Part shown: piece after piece, positions 8,373 to 16,735 of the stretch
Position numbering within the stretch: the stretch's first letter is position 1
Layout: each line of letters starts with the position of its first letter
IMG/VR virus record: IMGVR_UViG_3300009419_000012
Span: 1 to 64,000 of that record
Length of the DNA stretch: 64,000 nt
Direction: 5' to 3' (one strand)
Source: a virus
Position numbers and translations under genes: made by a program
The notes under the pieces: model-generated
Database searches by the model: none
What the model was told of the DNA's origin: nothing
The model's input: the letters and a program-made list of their open reading frames with translations, nothing else

Positions 8373-8979
8373 TGTGATCGACCTCCAGCCGTCGTAAGTA
8401 TTTACTAATTTGCTTGTGTAATTTTAACACTATACTTTCATCGGTGTCAAACGTATTTACATAGACACTGTACATGACAATCTGGTGCATGGCCACAGGG
8501 TCAAGTGTGAAGGTGTTGTGTTTTACCACCAGTTCTGCGGCAATGCTGTAGCCGTAGGCTTCAATCTCTTCTGCACTGCCCAGGTATTCTTGATCATGCC
8601 TTTTTTGTGCGTCAGTGTCTTGACTGCGATACCTAGTGCTGGGTTTGCGTTTTCTCTGCTGTTGCGCACGATGCACCAGTTCATGACCTATGCATTCTGC
8701 CAGGTCCAGACTCAGCCTGGGCCAGTCAAGTGTGGCCATGTCAATGTGCTGTTGGTCAGGATGGTAGATAACATGTATGTCAATGCTGTCCTCATCTGAG
8801 TCATGGTGCCCACCGATACTCACGGTGTCAAAGTCAACCCCGGCGTGTCTGTGTGTAAACAAGCGCACCCGGGGTATGTTAACATGCTTTCTAAACAGTG
8901 CAGTTAAGTCAGTAACTGCAACCACACGGCTTTGACTAGGCTTCAACTGCATGAGCTGTTGCATCAATGCCGCTAGCAT
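8296..8979 (-). CDS. Putative zincin metallopeptidase (HExxH)
   Basis: 227 residues. GHELVHRAQQ (about residue 98) is a canonical HExxH zinc site in a helix, and a downstream SAEEIEAYGYSIAAEL gives a candidate third ligand Glu. The C-terminal tail is Arg/Ser-rich and overlaps the next gene. The fold is probably a single-domain zincin; substrate unknown. Roles in prohead maturation, lysis or host-protein cleavage are all open. Five bases separate it from the upstream membrane-protein gene. Confidence 0.6.
   Translation of the reverse strand: MLAALMQQLMQLKPSQSRVVAVTDLTALFRKHVNIPRVRLFTHRHAGVDFDTVSIGGHHDSDEDSIDIHVIYHPDQQHIDMATLDWPRLSLDLAECIGHELVHRAQQQRKRKPSTRYRSQDTDAQKRHDQEYLGSAEEIEAYGYSIAAELVVKHNTFTLDPVAMHQIVMYSVYVNTFDTDESIVLKLHKQISKYLRRLEVDHNDKTNSRQRPATGTRRSRRPGSSSR
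8396..8406 (-). promoter_or_regulatory. T4-late-like promoter AGTAAATACTT
   Basis: The minus strand reads AGTAAATACTT 24 bases before the ATG at 8372, inside the end of the HExxH gene. It matches the TAAATAY consensus of the other late boxes. Confidence 0.45.
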
Positions 8980-8983
8980 GGCG

Positions 8984-9325
8984 TTACTTGAAGATCATCA
9001 GCGCCATTAAGACTGCTTGAATAGCAAATCCCAATCCAATAGTGATGATGTTTAGACCGTCTTTGAGAATTGTTGCTCTAGCAAACAATAGTAGAAGTCC
9101 TGCCCACATGAACAATACCATGTCCACGGGTGGCATGCGATCGCTCAGGCCTGCCGCTGTGGCAATCAAGGTAGGAATAGTTGCCATGTGAATCAGTATG
9201 GCCGCAAACCAACCCATGGTATCTGCTGAGAGTCTAGCAAAGTTTTCGCTAACCCAGCGTTGGATCCAGCTACGGAATCCGTCGTAGTCAATGTGACCTT
9301 GTTCATCTTTGATTTTGAAGTTCAT
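8984..9325 (-). CDS. Small integral membrane protein, possible holin
   Basis: 113 residues with three hydrophobic segments (about 38-60, 68-88, 93-112) after an amphipathic N-terminus. GAGGA lies seven bases before the ATG. It is immediately downstream of the SleB-type hydrolase gene, and the size, topology and pairing with a lysis enzyme fit a holin. No holin family signature is certain. Confidence 0.55.
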   Translation of the reverse strand: MNFKIKDEQGHIDYDGFRSWIQRWVSENFARLSADTMGWFAAILIHMATIPTLIATAAGLSDRMPPVDMVLFMWAGLLLLFARATILKDGLNIITIGLGFAIQAVLMALMIFK

Positions 9326-9333
9326 GTTTGTCC

Positions 9334-9927
9334 TCAGTTGGTTTTGGCTTTGTTGTCTGAATAAAAGATGTGACGTCCAATGGTGGCTATCTTTTCTTTA
9401 CCCCATCGTGGACTCACATAGTCTGCATGATAGTACATGGCATTCTTGAGTCCGTCCAAACGGAATCCTTCCAACAGTACCTTTTTGGCCACTGCCATGC
9501 TTTCTTGATACGCGGCAGGATTCACTGGTTTGCGAACTCCTGCATTTTCACAGTACCAGCTGAACTGACAAATTACTTTGTCATAGATCACACTTTTCTG
9601 GAAAATTACTCCACAAACGTCATCTGGAAATTTACCAGACTCCATACGGTTGAGCGTGACCTGAGCCACTGCTACTTTACCTTCGAAGGGCTCATACCCT
9701 GCTTCGTAGTAAATGTTTTGTGCCAAGCATTTGAGTTCACGTTCGCGATCAGCAACTGTTATAAATGTTGTTGGGGCGCTTGCGTTCTGAGCTCGCAGAT
9801 AATCCATCTTGGCCACGGTGACTTTGGAAGCTACCATAAATGCAAGCACAAGGCCTGTCACTATAAATGCAAAGCGGATCAATGCTCCTGTAAACACTCG
9901 AGGTGTTCCTTGGGCGAGATTTTTCAT
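9334..9927 (-). CDS. SleB-type cell wall hydrolase (endolysin candidate)
   Basis: 197 residues. An N-terminal hydrophobic segment (about 16-36, FAFIVTGLVLAFMVAS) precedes a Hydrolase_2/SleB domain with the diagnostic CLAQNIYYEAGYEPFEGK, VAQVTLNRM and CQFSWYC blocks; the Glu of YYEA is the expected catalytic acid. The domain spans about 66-190. An uncleaved anchor at the N-terminus suggests a signal-anchor-release or membrane-tethered lysin. A good ribosome site (AAAGGAGAA) precedes the ATG, and a sigma-70-like promoter lies 70 bases upstream. Confidence 0.85.
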   Translation of the reverse strand: MKNLAQGTPRVFTGALIRFAFIVTGLVLAFMVASKVTVAKMDYLRAQNASAPTTFITVADRERELKCLAQNIYYEAGYEPFEGKVAVAQVTLNRMESGKFPDDVCGVIFQKSVIYDKVICQFSWYCENAGVRKPVNPAAYQESMAVAKKVLLEGFRLDGLKNAMYYHADYVSPRWGKEKIATIGRHIFYSDNKAKTN

Positions 9928-9994
9928 ATATTTCTCCTTTCAATTCACGGATTGCTAAATCCGTAGTTCTATTTACGGACTCAATAATATACTA

Positions 9995-10023
9995 ATAATA
10001 CACTATAAGTCGGTGCTTGTCAA
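9995..10023 (-). promoter_or_regulatory. Sigma-70-like promoter upstream of the lysis genes
   Basis: Minus strand: TTGACA (10018-10023), 17-base spacer, TATTAT (9995-10000). The leader to the SleB ATG is about 60 bases and contains a CGGATT/AATCCG inverted repeat, so it is not leaderless. Confidence 0.7.
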
Positions 10024-10041
10024 GGCTAACTAATGCCAGAC

Positions 10042-10065
10042 GCCATAAACTGCTCAGTTTATGGC
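10042..10065. repeat. Perfect 11-base inverted repeat
   Basis: GCCATAAACTG, two-base centre, CAGTTTATGGC. No T-run on either strand, so it is not a classical terminator. It is placed between the stop of the 701-residue gene and the promoter at 9995-10023, where it could be an operator or an mRNA-end stabiliser. A second inverted repeat, TAATGG/CCATTA, lies just to its right. Confidence 0.6.
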
Positions 10066-10101
10066 AGATATAATGGGTGTTTACTCCATTATGTATGCTG
10101 T

Positions 10102-12207
10102 TTATGTGTTGCCAGTCTGCTGTCTCGCGAAACGAGATCTTTCAAAGAAGCCAGCAGTGTTCTCAAAAAAGTGACGCTGGTATCCATAGTATGCATTGAT
10201 AAAAAACAAGTCTTGAATTTCGTTCGTACTCAAACCTCTACTTCTACCGTAACTGGTAATGATGGTTTGCTGTTCGATGGTGAGGCCAAAACCAAAACGT
10301 GCTCGTTTTTTGGCTGCTTCGTCTTCAATATTCACAGACGGAATATTCATTCCAATTGCGCCCAAGGTCTTGGCATTGTAACTTTCGGCTATCAATGCTT
10401 TCATGGCCTGGCCACCTGTGGTGTTGGGATTGCAACATTCCAACAACAGGTCGGTGATACCAGTGGCATCGCCCACTGCATCAAATATCTGTCGCACCAT
10501 TCGTAGCGCACCTTTGAATGCCGCTGTGAAAAATCCTTCGGGCCATGCTGCCGCTTGTACCAATCCAATGTTTAACTCAGCAGTGGTTGCTGCCGGTCCA
10601 CTAGAACCCAAACTTGCAGCCTGTGCCTGTATTGCTGTGCCAATTTTTGTAGCTGTGGCCAAGATGGCCAACACACTGGTATACAATCCATATCCAATTG
10701 CAAGAGCACTGGTAATTTCACCTACCAATTGCAATGCACTTTCTAAAATACTTTTGTCAGCTTCTCCGGCTGCGGCCTGCACCTGAGGATCTTGTGAACC
10801 TTTGACTGCTTCAAGTGCGGCAATTAAATTGGTTTCTGCTAGATCGTTTTCTGGGTCTGAAGGGTCCGAGTGTAACTCATAAAACTCCAGCGCAACTTTT
10901 AGTGCTTGCCCTTCCGCTGTTCTCTCTAGTGCATCATTGGCCGCACTGAGTCTAGCATAAGCATCTGTGTGAGCTTTTCCAGCGGCAGTTCCTAAAAAAT
11001 CATACAAAGTTGAATCACCAAACAGTCCACTACCTGTGCCTAGATAAGTACTGAGAATATTCATGTCATTGGAATAGGTGGGTTGATCAATCAACCCAAT
11101 GTCTGGTAGTTCCAATTGGTCCAGTGCATCAGCGACCAGTTCCCAGGTGACTTTGTTTTTGATACCAAAGCTAGCAAAGCTTCTTCCAAAATTTTCCAAG
11201 TCACCATATGGAATGTTATCCAGTGCTTCTTGCCCAATCAATATATCACCCTGGCACAGGTCGGCCGCAGTTTGCACACGGTTTGGTGCAAACGGAAAAC
11301 AATTGGTTGTGCGTACCAAAAACTTGAGATAATTGCCATTTATGGTCTTCAATGCTTCTAGCGCAGAGTACTTGCTGTCTGTACGTGTGTCGAACTCGTC
11401 GTCAACAAAGATACCATTTTGCTCCAGAACTGAACGGAAATCACCTAGTTTATCAATCAAACCTTGGTTGTTCAAGCTCAAAATCAACCCTATAGGAGTG
11501 CCAACTGTGTCAGGGTCGTTTACATCCCATAACGTGCCAAGTCGGCGCATGGCATTGCTCACTGTGGCAATACCAAGACGAATTTGATCACCGGATACTG
11601 TGATACCTGCGGCGCGAAGTCTAGTACCTGCCGCAGTGCCATCTGCATTGGGACCTATACGTGCGCTGACTCCGCCACTGAGTAAATCACTGAGCGTTTT
11701 GCAGGCCTGAAGCAATTGGCTTACACTACGTAACGCACCAAATACTTCTGAAACGCCAGATCCAGTAAAGCTGGCTTGTGCATATGATCTTGCACGAAAC
11801 GCATTTTCTAGAAATTTTATTGGAGTGGTAATAAGCTCATTGGCCTTGGCAATTGCACTGCCAACCACGTCATTGGGATTAACACCGTTATCTCTTGCAA
11901 TTTGACTAACAACACCTAGTCCTACCATGAGTGCAAATCCTGGGGTATTTTGCCTAATAGCGTTGACAAGAACAACTGATGTTGTGGCCGCATTGACAAT
12001 TCTAGTCAGCTTGCCGCAAACACGACTAACACTTTGCAGGCCACTAGCAACTGAACTAAAATCAGTGGGCGGAATAAACACATTATTCTGAGATAACAAT
12101 AGCGCAAGGCTTTTGGCCTGCATGGGGCTAACTGATGCAGAATCTTTGCCATCAGTTGGATACGGGCTGGCCCCTTGAGGTTGTATACCCCATTGTAATT
12201 TAGTCAT
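10102..12207 (-). CDS. Large probable structural protein, 701 residues
   Basis: Starts MTKLQWGIQPQGASPYP after an AGGAG ribosome site. The protein is Ala/Leu/Gly/Ser-rich, largely helical, with Pro-Asn-Asp loops. A Gly/Ala-rich region (ALAIGYGLYTSVLAILATATKIG, about 515-540) could be membrane-active or simply a buried helix. The C-terminus holds YGRSRGLSTNEIQDLFFIN. No recognised domain. Its size, its own transcription unit and the neighbouring tail genes suggest a virion protein, for instance baseplate or tape-related. This is an inference. Confidence 0.55.
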   Translation of the reverse strand: MTKLQWGIQPQGASPYPTDGKDSASVSPMQAKSLALLLSQNNVFIPPTDFSSVASGLQSVSRVCGKLTRIVNAATTSVVLVNAIRQNTPGFALMVGLGVVSQIARDNGVNPNDVVGSAIAKANELITTPIKFLENAFRARSYAQASFTGSGVSEVFGALRSVSQLLQACKTLSDLLSGGVSARIGPNADGTAAGTRLRAAGITVSGDQIRLGIATVSNAMRRLGTLWDVNDPDTVGTPIGLILSLNNQGLIDKLGDFRSVLEQNGIFVDDEFDTRTDSKYSALEALKTINGNYLKFLVRTTNCFPFAPNRVQTAADLCQGDILIGQEALDNIPYGDLENFGRSFASFGIKNKVTWELVADALDQLELPDIGLIDQPTYSNDMNILSTYLGTGSGLFGDSTLYDFLGTAAGKAHTDAYARLSAANDALERTAEGQALKVALEFYELHSDPSDPENDLAETNLIAALEAVKGSQDPQVQAAAGEADKSILESALQLVGEITSALAIGYGLYTSVLAILATATKIGTAIQAQAASLGSSGPAATTAELNIGLVQAAAWPEGFFTAAFKGALRMVRQIFDAVGDATGITDLLLECCNPNTTGGQAMKALIAESYNAKTLGAIGMNIPSVNIEDEAAKKRARFGFGLTIEQQTIITSYGRSRGLSTNEIQDLFFINAYYGYQRHFFENTAGFFERSRFARQQTGNT

Positions 12208-12257
12208 GCGATACTCCTACAGTAATAACTGTACTTATCAAAAAAAATAAGCGTAGA

Positions 12258-12578
12258 TTAAACAGTTATGATGCCACCGGGATTAACGGACTCAATTCCA
12301 GTAGTGACTTTGACATAGTAGTCCCGTACTTCGCTGGCACTGGGTGCATGAAACAACACATGGTTCTTGCTGATAGAGATATCCATGGCTGGGTCTGCTG
12401 TGAACAAGCTGGCAATCAGCATGATACCTTTTTGACTAGGTACCACTGTGCATGGACGTTCAATTTTGTAATGTGTGTCAGTGTCTTCTGCCACACGGCC
12501 AACTAGTTCGTCGCCGTTGGCAAGTTTGAATGTCACGAGCGTGTTTGCATCGTACGTGGTTGATTTTGAAATTAACAT
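12258..12578 (-). CDS. LSm-like small protein
   Basis: 106 residues from the ATG at 12578 (MLISKSTTYD), with AAAGG upstream. TFKLANGDELVGRVAEDTD followed by YKIERPCTVV matches the five-stranded Sm1 pattern (turn with G-D-E, strand V-G-x-V, then hydrophobic-x-x-P) seen in LSm-like phage proteins. The C-terminal half is a beta/helix extension. RNA binding is possible but unproven. It directly follows glutaredoxin in the nrd operon. Confidence 0.5.
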   Translation of the reverse strand: MLISKSTTYDANTLVTFKLANGDELVGRVAEDTDTHYKIERPCTVVPSQKGIMLIASLFTADPAMDISISKNHVLFHAPSASEVRDYYVKVTTGIESVNPGGIITV

Positions 12579-12579
12579 T

Positions 12580-12825
12580 TTAGCCTTTGAGTGTTTGGAA
12601 AAATTCGGAGTCTTTTTTAGCAAGCCCCTGGTAGCCACCTTCAACTAGTAGCCGACCATCTTTGTAGATTTGAGGAACGGTACGATGACCTTCTGCCAGA
12701 ACAAAATCCTTGGCAGCGGTGTCCTCGTCGATTTTTATTTCTTGAAATTCCACGCCCTTGAGCTTGAGCAAGTTCTTTGCTTGTACACAGAACGGGCAGT
12801 TGTTTTTTGAATATACTGTTACCAT
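12580..12825 (-). CDS. grx: Glutaredoxin
   Basis: 81 residues. CPFC active site at residues 11-14 in the context VYSKNNCPFCVQAKNLL; the cis-Pro TVPQIY and the GGYQGL glutathione-binding loop are present. Full length for a phage glutaredoxin. It starts one base after the ribonucleotide reductase stop codon and most likely re-reduces the redox cysteines of that enzyme. Confidence 0.95.
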   Translation of the reverse strand: MVTVYSKNNCPFCVQAKNLLKLKGVEFQEIKIDEDTAAKDFVLAEGHRTVPQIYKDGRLLVEGGYQGLAKKDSEFFQTLKG

Positions 12826-15800
12826 TTATAAACTGAATCCTTTGAACGTGTTATTGTCGACGTCTTGTTTGGTTCCGCCGATCACGTATGTAGTTATCTC
12901 AGTTTCCTGGGGAGCAACTTGAACTTCCGCTCCTGCAATCCATTTGGCTGTCCAAGGCAGGGGATTTGATCCTGTCTTGATTCCGCACTTGAGGCCCACC
13001 GCAGTCATGCGCTTGCAGGTCAACCAGTCAATGTAGTCGCACAGCAGTTGTTTGTTCAAACCGATCATGCTGCCATCTTTGAATAGATATTCAGCCCATT
13101 CTTTTTCCTGAGCCGCTGCCTGCAAGAACATAGTCTCGCATTCGTGCAATGTTTCTTCCTTGATCTTGATATAATCAGGATCATCCTGTGGCAACAATTT
13201 TAGCAGAGTCTGAGTTGAGCCTAGGTGTACGTTTTCGTCGCGGCAGATCAGTTTGATAATTTTGGCATTGCCTTCCATTTTCTTTAGTTCAGCAAAAGCC
13301 CAGGAGCAAGCAAAGCTCACATAAAATCTTATGCCTTCCAGTGCGTTCACACTATTCAAACACATCCATAACTTTTTCTTGAGATCGTATAGATCCACAA
13401 CAACTTGTTTTCCGTTCACAGTGTGTGTGCCAACTCCCAGCATGTTGTACCATGCACTGGCTTCTATCAAGGCATCATAGTATTTGCTAATGTCTTTGGC
13501 ACATTTAACAATTTCGTCAATCTCAGTCAATTGATCAAAAATAATACTTGGATCACTGTATACATTGCGAATGATGTGAGTGTAACTGCGGCTGTGGATG
13601 GTCTCGTTAAAGGTCCATGTTGCAATCCAAGTTTCCAGTTCTGGCAAGCTCACAATTGAGCCAAAAGCCGCACTGGGTGCGCGGCCTTGCACTGAGTCTA
13701 GTAGGATTTGTCTTTTGAGATTGCTGGTAACAATATGTTGTTCAAAATCTGTTAGTTCTTTGAAATCCTTGCTGTCATGGCCAACATCAATTTCTTCTGG
13801 TCTCCAGAAGAAACCCAGTTGCTTGTCAGTGAGTTTATCAAATTGCCTGTATTTGAGTGTGTCGTAGCGTTGCAAAGTCACGCCACCGGCGGGATCAAAA
13901 AAGGCAAGGCTGTTGATGTGTGATTTGCTGTTTAGATTGAATACGGACATGGTGTCTTCCTTAATTACGCAACTGTCGCAATCTTCTTGCTCGATTGCTT
14001 CTAATGGTAATTCTTCTTTGTTGTTTAGTTTGTCGATGTCAATTTCGCCTTGACCATCGTAGGTGTTGAAATAATACAGTTGTTTGCCGCCGTATTTGTA
14101 AAACTGTAACAGGTGCTGTAGCATGGTGCTCATTGGGATTTTTTCATCACCGTAGTACTGTGGATTGTAACTGGTGTTTACTGAGATGCCTTGATCAATG
14201 TATTTTTGTAGCACAGCACAGATGTTCATGTAACCTTCTGGGCTCTTTTGATCCCACAACAGTTCATACTTGTTTTTTAGTCGACGATACTCAGGTACAA
14301 CTTGTTTGAGTACACCGTGTTTGCTCTGCTTGATACTGACATAACTGCGTGGTGGTTCAATGCCATTGGTAGCATTGGCAATTTGCGCACTTGTTTCTGC
14401 TGGCATCAAAGCCATTAGTGTGGCATTGCGAATACCTGTTCTAAGAATCTGTTCACGCAGACCCTGCCAATTCATGCGCTCTTGATGCGGCACCAATTCG
14501 TCAATGTCTCGCTTGCGTGTGTCAATGGGCAACAGGCCATCTGCATACTTTAGATCTTGCCACCGCTTGCAAGGACCTTGCTCCTCGGCTAAATCTGCGC
14601 TGGCTTTAATCAAATAATAACTCCATGCTTCTGCATACTCGTCAACCAGTGGCAAGGCACGAGGATCTGAATAGCTGACGTCATTCTTGGCCAAGAAGTA
14701 GGCTAGGTTAATAATTCCAACACCTAGTGGGCGAAACTCTTCTGTGGCCAAACGTGCGGCTTTAACTGGATAGTCTTGATACGATAATAGAGCATCCAAG
14801 CCACGTACTGCCAAGCGACCAATGCGTTCGAAATCATGTGGGCTTTTTACATTGCCCCAATTGGCTGCACTCAAGGTACAGAGAGCAATCCTACCATCTT
14901 CGTCATTGATATCTTTCAATGGTACAGTTGGCAAATCAATTTCAGTACACAAATTGCTCATCTTGATAGGAGCAACCTTTTCTTTGAACGGGGAGTGGGT
15001 GTTAGCATGATCCACGTTCATCAAATAAATGCGGCCAGTGTCTTTGCGCTCTTGCATAAAGCTAGAGAACAAGGTCACGGCTTTGATAGTCTTCTTGCGA
15101 AGTTTGGTATTGCGTTCTGCACGTTCGTACAGTTCTTTGAAACGATCTTGATCATTGAAGAATGCTTCATACATCTCGGGTAAGTCGTGTGGTGAGAACA
15201 ATGTGATGTCTCCACCTGTGAGCAGTCGCTCATACATGAGCTTGTTGAACTGCACACCATAGTCCATGTGACGCACACGATTGTCTTCTGTGCCTTTGTT
15301 ATTTTTCAATACCAATAGGTCTTCAACTTCCAAATGCCAGATGGGATAGTACAAGGTTGCGGCACCATTGCGTACACCACCTTGTGAGCAACTACGAGTA
15401 GCTGTTTGAAAGTGTTTGTAGAAAGGCACTACGCCTGTGTGGTAAGCATCCCCACGTCGAATGGGACTGCCTAGGGCACGTATTCGTCCTGCACCAATGC
15501 CAATACCTGCTTTTTGTGAAACATACTTGACAATTGAACTTGCTGTGGCGTTGATGCTGTCAAGACTGTCGTCTGTTTCAATCAACACACAGGAACTAAA
15601 TTGTTTCTGCGGAGTGCGCAGGCCTGCCATGATAGGAGTAGGAAGACTAATGTCGTGATGACTGATAGCATCATAATAATCTTTGACCCACTGCAAACGT
15701 GTTGCTGTTGGATAATTCTGAAACAGTGTTGCGGCAATGAGAATATAACTCATTTGTGGGGTCTCGAGGATCTCCCCAGTCACACGATTTTGTACCAAAT

Positions 15801-16260
15801 ATTTGCCACGCATCTGTTCCATGGCAACATAGGTCAAACGTTCGTCTCTTTCGTGCTGAATAAAACTATTGATCTTTTCCCACTCTTCTTGGCTGTAGGC
15901 TCCCAGTAGTCCTCGATCATAAAAACCATTTTCTACATTTCGCTTCACAAGATCCAGCAGGGGCCATGGTTCATAGTTGTTGTAAACTTGTTTACGCAAA
16001 TGGTAATTAATCAGCCTGCCGGCCACATATTGATAATTTGGAGTTTCTTCAGATATCAAGTCAGCCGCACTCTTGATCAGCGTTTCTTGAATTTCTGATG
16101 TTTTAATTCCGTTGTAAAACTGTATGTGACTTTTGATTTCTACTTCGCTTGCACTTACACCCGTGATGCCTTCTGTGGCCCAAAATACTACTTTGTGTAA
16201 TTTTTCTAGATTTAACGGCTCTTTTGTGCCGTCTCTTTTTGTAACTTGTATCTGACTCAT
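12826..16260 (-). CDS. nrdAB: Fused class Ia ribonucleotide reductase, NrdA-NrdB
   Basis: One 1144-codon frame encodes alpha then beta. Residues 1-770 are NrdA: an ATP-cone (VTKRDGTKEPLNLEKLHK), the redox Cys in FSSCVLIE, the SNLCTEI block with catalytic Asn/Cys/Glu, CTLSAANWG, the radical-path KQLYYFNT, and a C-terminal CDSC pair. Residues 771-1144 are NrdB: LLDSVQGR, ETIHSRSYTHII (diiron Glu/His and radical Tyr), LEGIRF and RDENVHL. Every catalytic and metal residue I could check is present. The beta part begins at an ATG (13950) preceded by AAGGA, so free NrdB might also be made. It supplies dNTPs with the adjacent glutaredoxin. Confidence 0.95.
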   Translation of the reverse strand: MSQIQVTKRDGTKEPLNLEKLHKVVFWATEGITGVSASEVEIKSHIQFYNGIKTSEIQETLIKSAADLISEETPNYQYVAGRLINYHLRKQVYNNYEPWPLLDLVKRNVENGFYDRGLLGAYSQEEWEKINSFIQHERDERLTYVAMEQMRGKYLVQNRVTGEILETPQMSYILIAATLFQNYPTATRLQWVKDYYDAISHHDISLPTPIMAGLRTPQKQFSSCVLIETDDSLDSINATASSIVKYVSQKAGIGIGAGRIRALGSPIRRGDAYHTGVVPFYKHFQTATRSCSQGGVRNGAATLYYPIWHLEVEDLLVLKNNKGTEDNRVRHMDYGVQFNKLMYERLLTGGDITLFSPHDLPEMYEAFFNDQDRFKELYERAERNTKLRKKTIKAVTLFSSFMQERKDTGRIYLMNVDHANTHSPFKEKVAPIKMSNLCTEIDLPTVPLKDINDEDGRIALCTLSAANWGNVKSPHDFERIGRLAVRGLDALLSYQDYPVKAARLATEEFRPLGVGIINLAYFLAKNDVSYSDPRALPLVDEYAEAWSYYLIKASADLAEEQGPCKRWQDLKYADGLLPIDTRKRDIDELVPHQERMNWQGLREQILRTGIRNATLMALMPAETSAQIANATNGIEPPRSYVSIKQSKHGVLKQVVPEYRRLKNKYELLWDQKSPEGYMNICAVLQKYIDQGISVNTSYNPQYYGDEKIPMSTMLQHLLQFYKYGGKQLYYFNTYDGQGEIDIDKLNNKEELPLEAIEQEDCDSCVIKEDTMSVFNLNSKSHINSLAFFDPAGGVTLQRYDTLKYRQFDKLTDKQLGFFWRPEEIDVGHDSKDFKELTDFEQHIVTSNLKRQILLDSVQGRAPSAAFGSIVSLPELETWIATWTFNETIHSRSYTHIIRNVYSDPSIIFDQLTEIDEIVKCAKDISKYYDALIEASAWYNMLGVGTHTVNGKQVVVDLYDLKKKLWMCLNSVNALEGIRFYVSFACSWAFAELKKMEGNAKIIKLICRDENVHLGSTQTLLKLLPQDDPDYIKIKEETLHECETMFLQAAAQEKEWAEYLFKDGSMIGLNKQLLCDYIDWLTCKRMTAVGLKCGIKTGSNPLPWTAKWIAGAEVQVAPQETEITTYVIGGTKQDVDNNTFKGFSL
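13957..13962 (-). promoter_or_regulatory. Internal ribosome binding site at the NrdA/NrdB junction
   Basis: The minus strand reads AAGGAA with the AGGA core about seven bases before ATG 13950 (MSVFNLNSK), exactly where the beta-subunit homology starts. This looks like a retained start site from an ancestral separate nrdB and could still produce free beta. Confidence 0.55.
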
Positions 16261-16273
16261 TGATTCCTCTAAT

Positions 16274-16720
16274 TCAGTAGTTGTCCAGCTTCAGCTCAGA
16301 GCTGGCGTAATCGATTACATGTGCTAGGTCGTCTGGTATTGATTTTTTATTTACGACTTCTTCGGGTTCCAAATTAAGAACATATTTTCCATCGTCGATC
16401 CAAACTAAATTATACTGATACAACGTACCCTTGCGTCTAAGCACACGCAAGCATAGATCATGCCCGCTATGGTCACTTAGATGTATAGTATACAGGATTC
16501 CCAGGGCGCGAGCAAGATCACAATAGTAATTCTCGGCAATTAAAGTCCAGGGATCTGGCCAACTATCGGGCTTGTCGTGATCAAGATAGAAGGGAGTGAA
16601 CGGTGCGCGACTCCAAAACTTTGCAGTCTGCTCCAATGCTTGTTCAAAAGGTAATAAATTGATTTCACGCCTAAAACGTTTCCACTGTTCTAGGCGATCT
16701 GCCGACGGCAACTTCCACAT
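16274..16720 (-). CDS. Hypothetical protein, 148 residues
   Basis: Trp/Leu/Asp-rich soluble protein (SWPDPWTLIAENYYCDLARALG, then a beta-rich LVWIDDGKYVLNL). No recognised domain or motif. It lies between the tail spike and nrdAB on the same strand, 13 bases before the nrdAB start, so it is probably co-transcribed with the reductase. Confidence 0.55.
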   Translation of the reverse strand: MWKLPSADRLEQWKRFRREINLLPFEQALEQTAKFWSRAPFTPFYLDHDKPDSWPDPWTLIAENYYCDLARALGILYTIHLSDHSGHDLCLRVLRRKGTLYQYNLVWIDDGKYVLNLEPEEVVNKKSIPDDLAHVIDYASSELKLDNY

Positions 16721-16735
16721 GCAGTTACTTATGTG

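Noticed and set aside
10042-10065. Rho-independent terminator
   Set aside because: The hairpin is perfect, but neither strand has a following T-run.
12258-12644. Longer start of the LSm-like gene at 12644
   Set aside because: It would overlap glutaredoxin by 65 bases with a basic, unrelated extension; the ATG at 12578 has AAAGG upstream.
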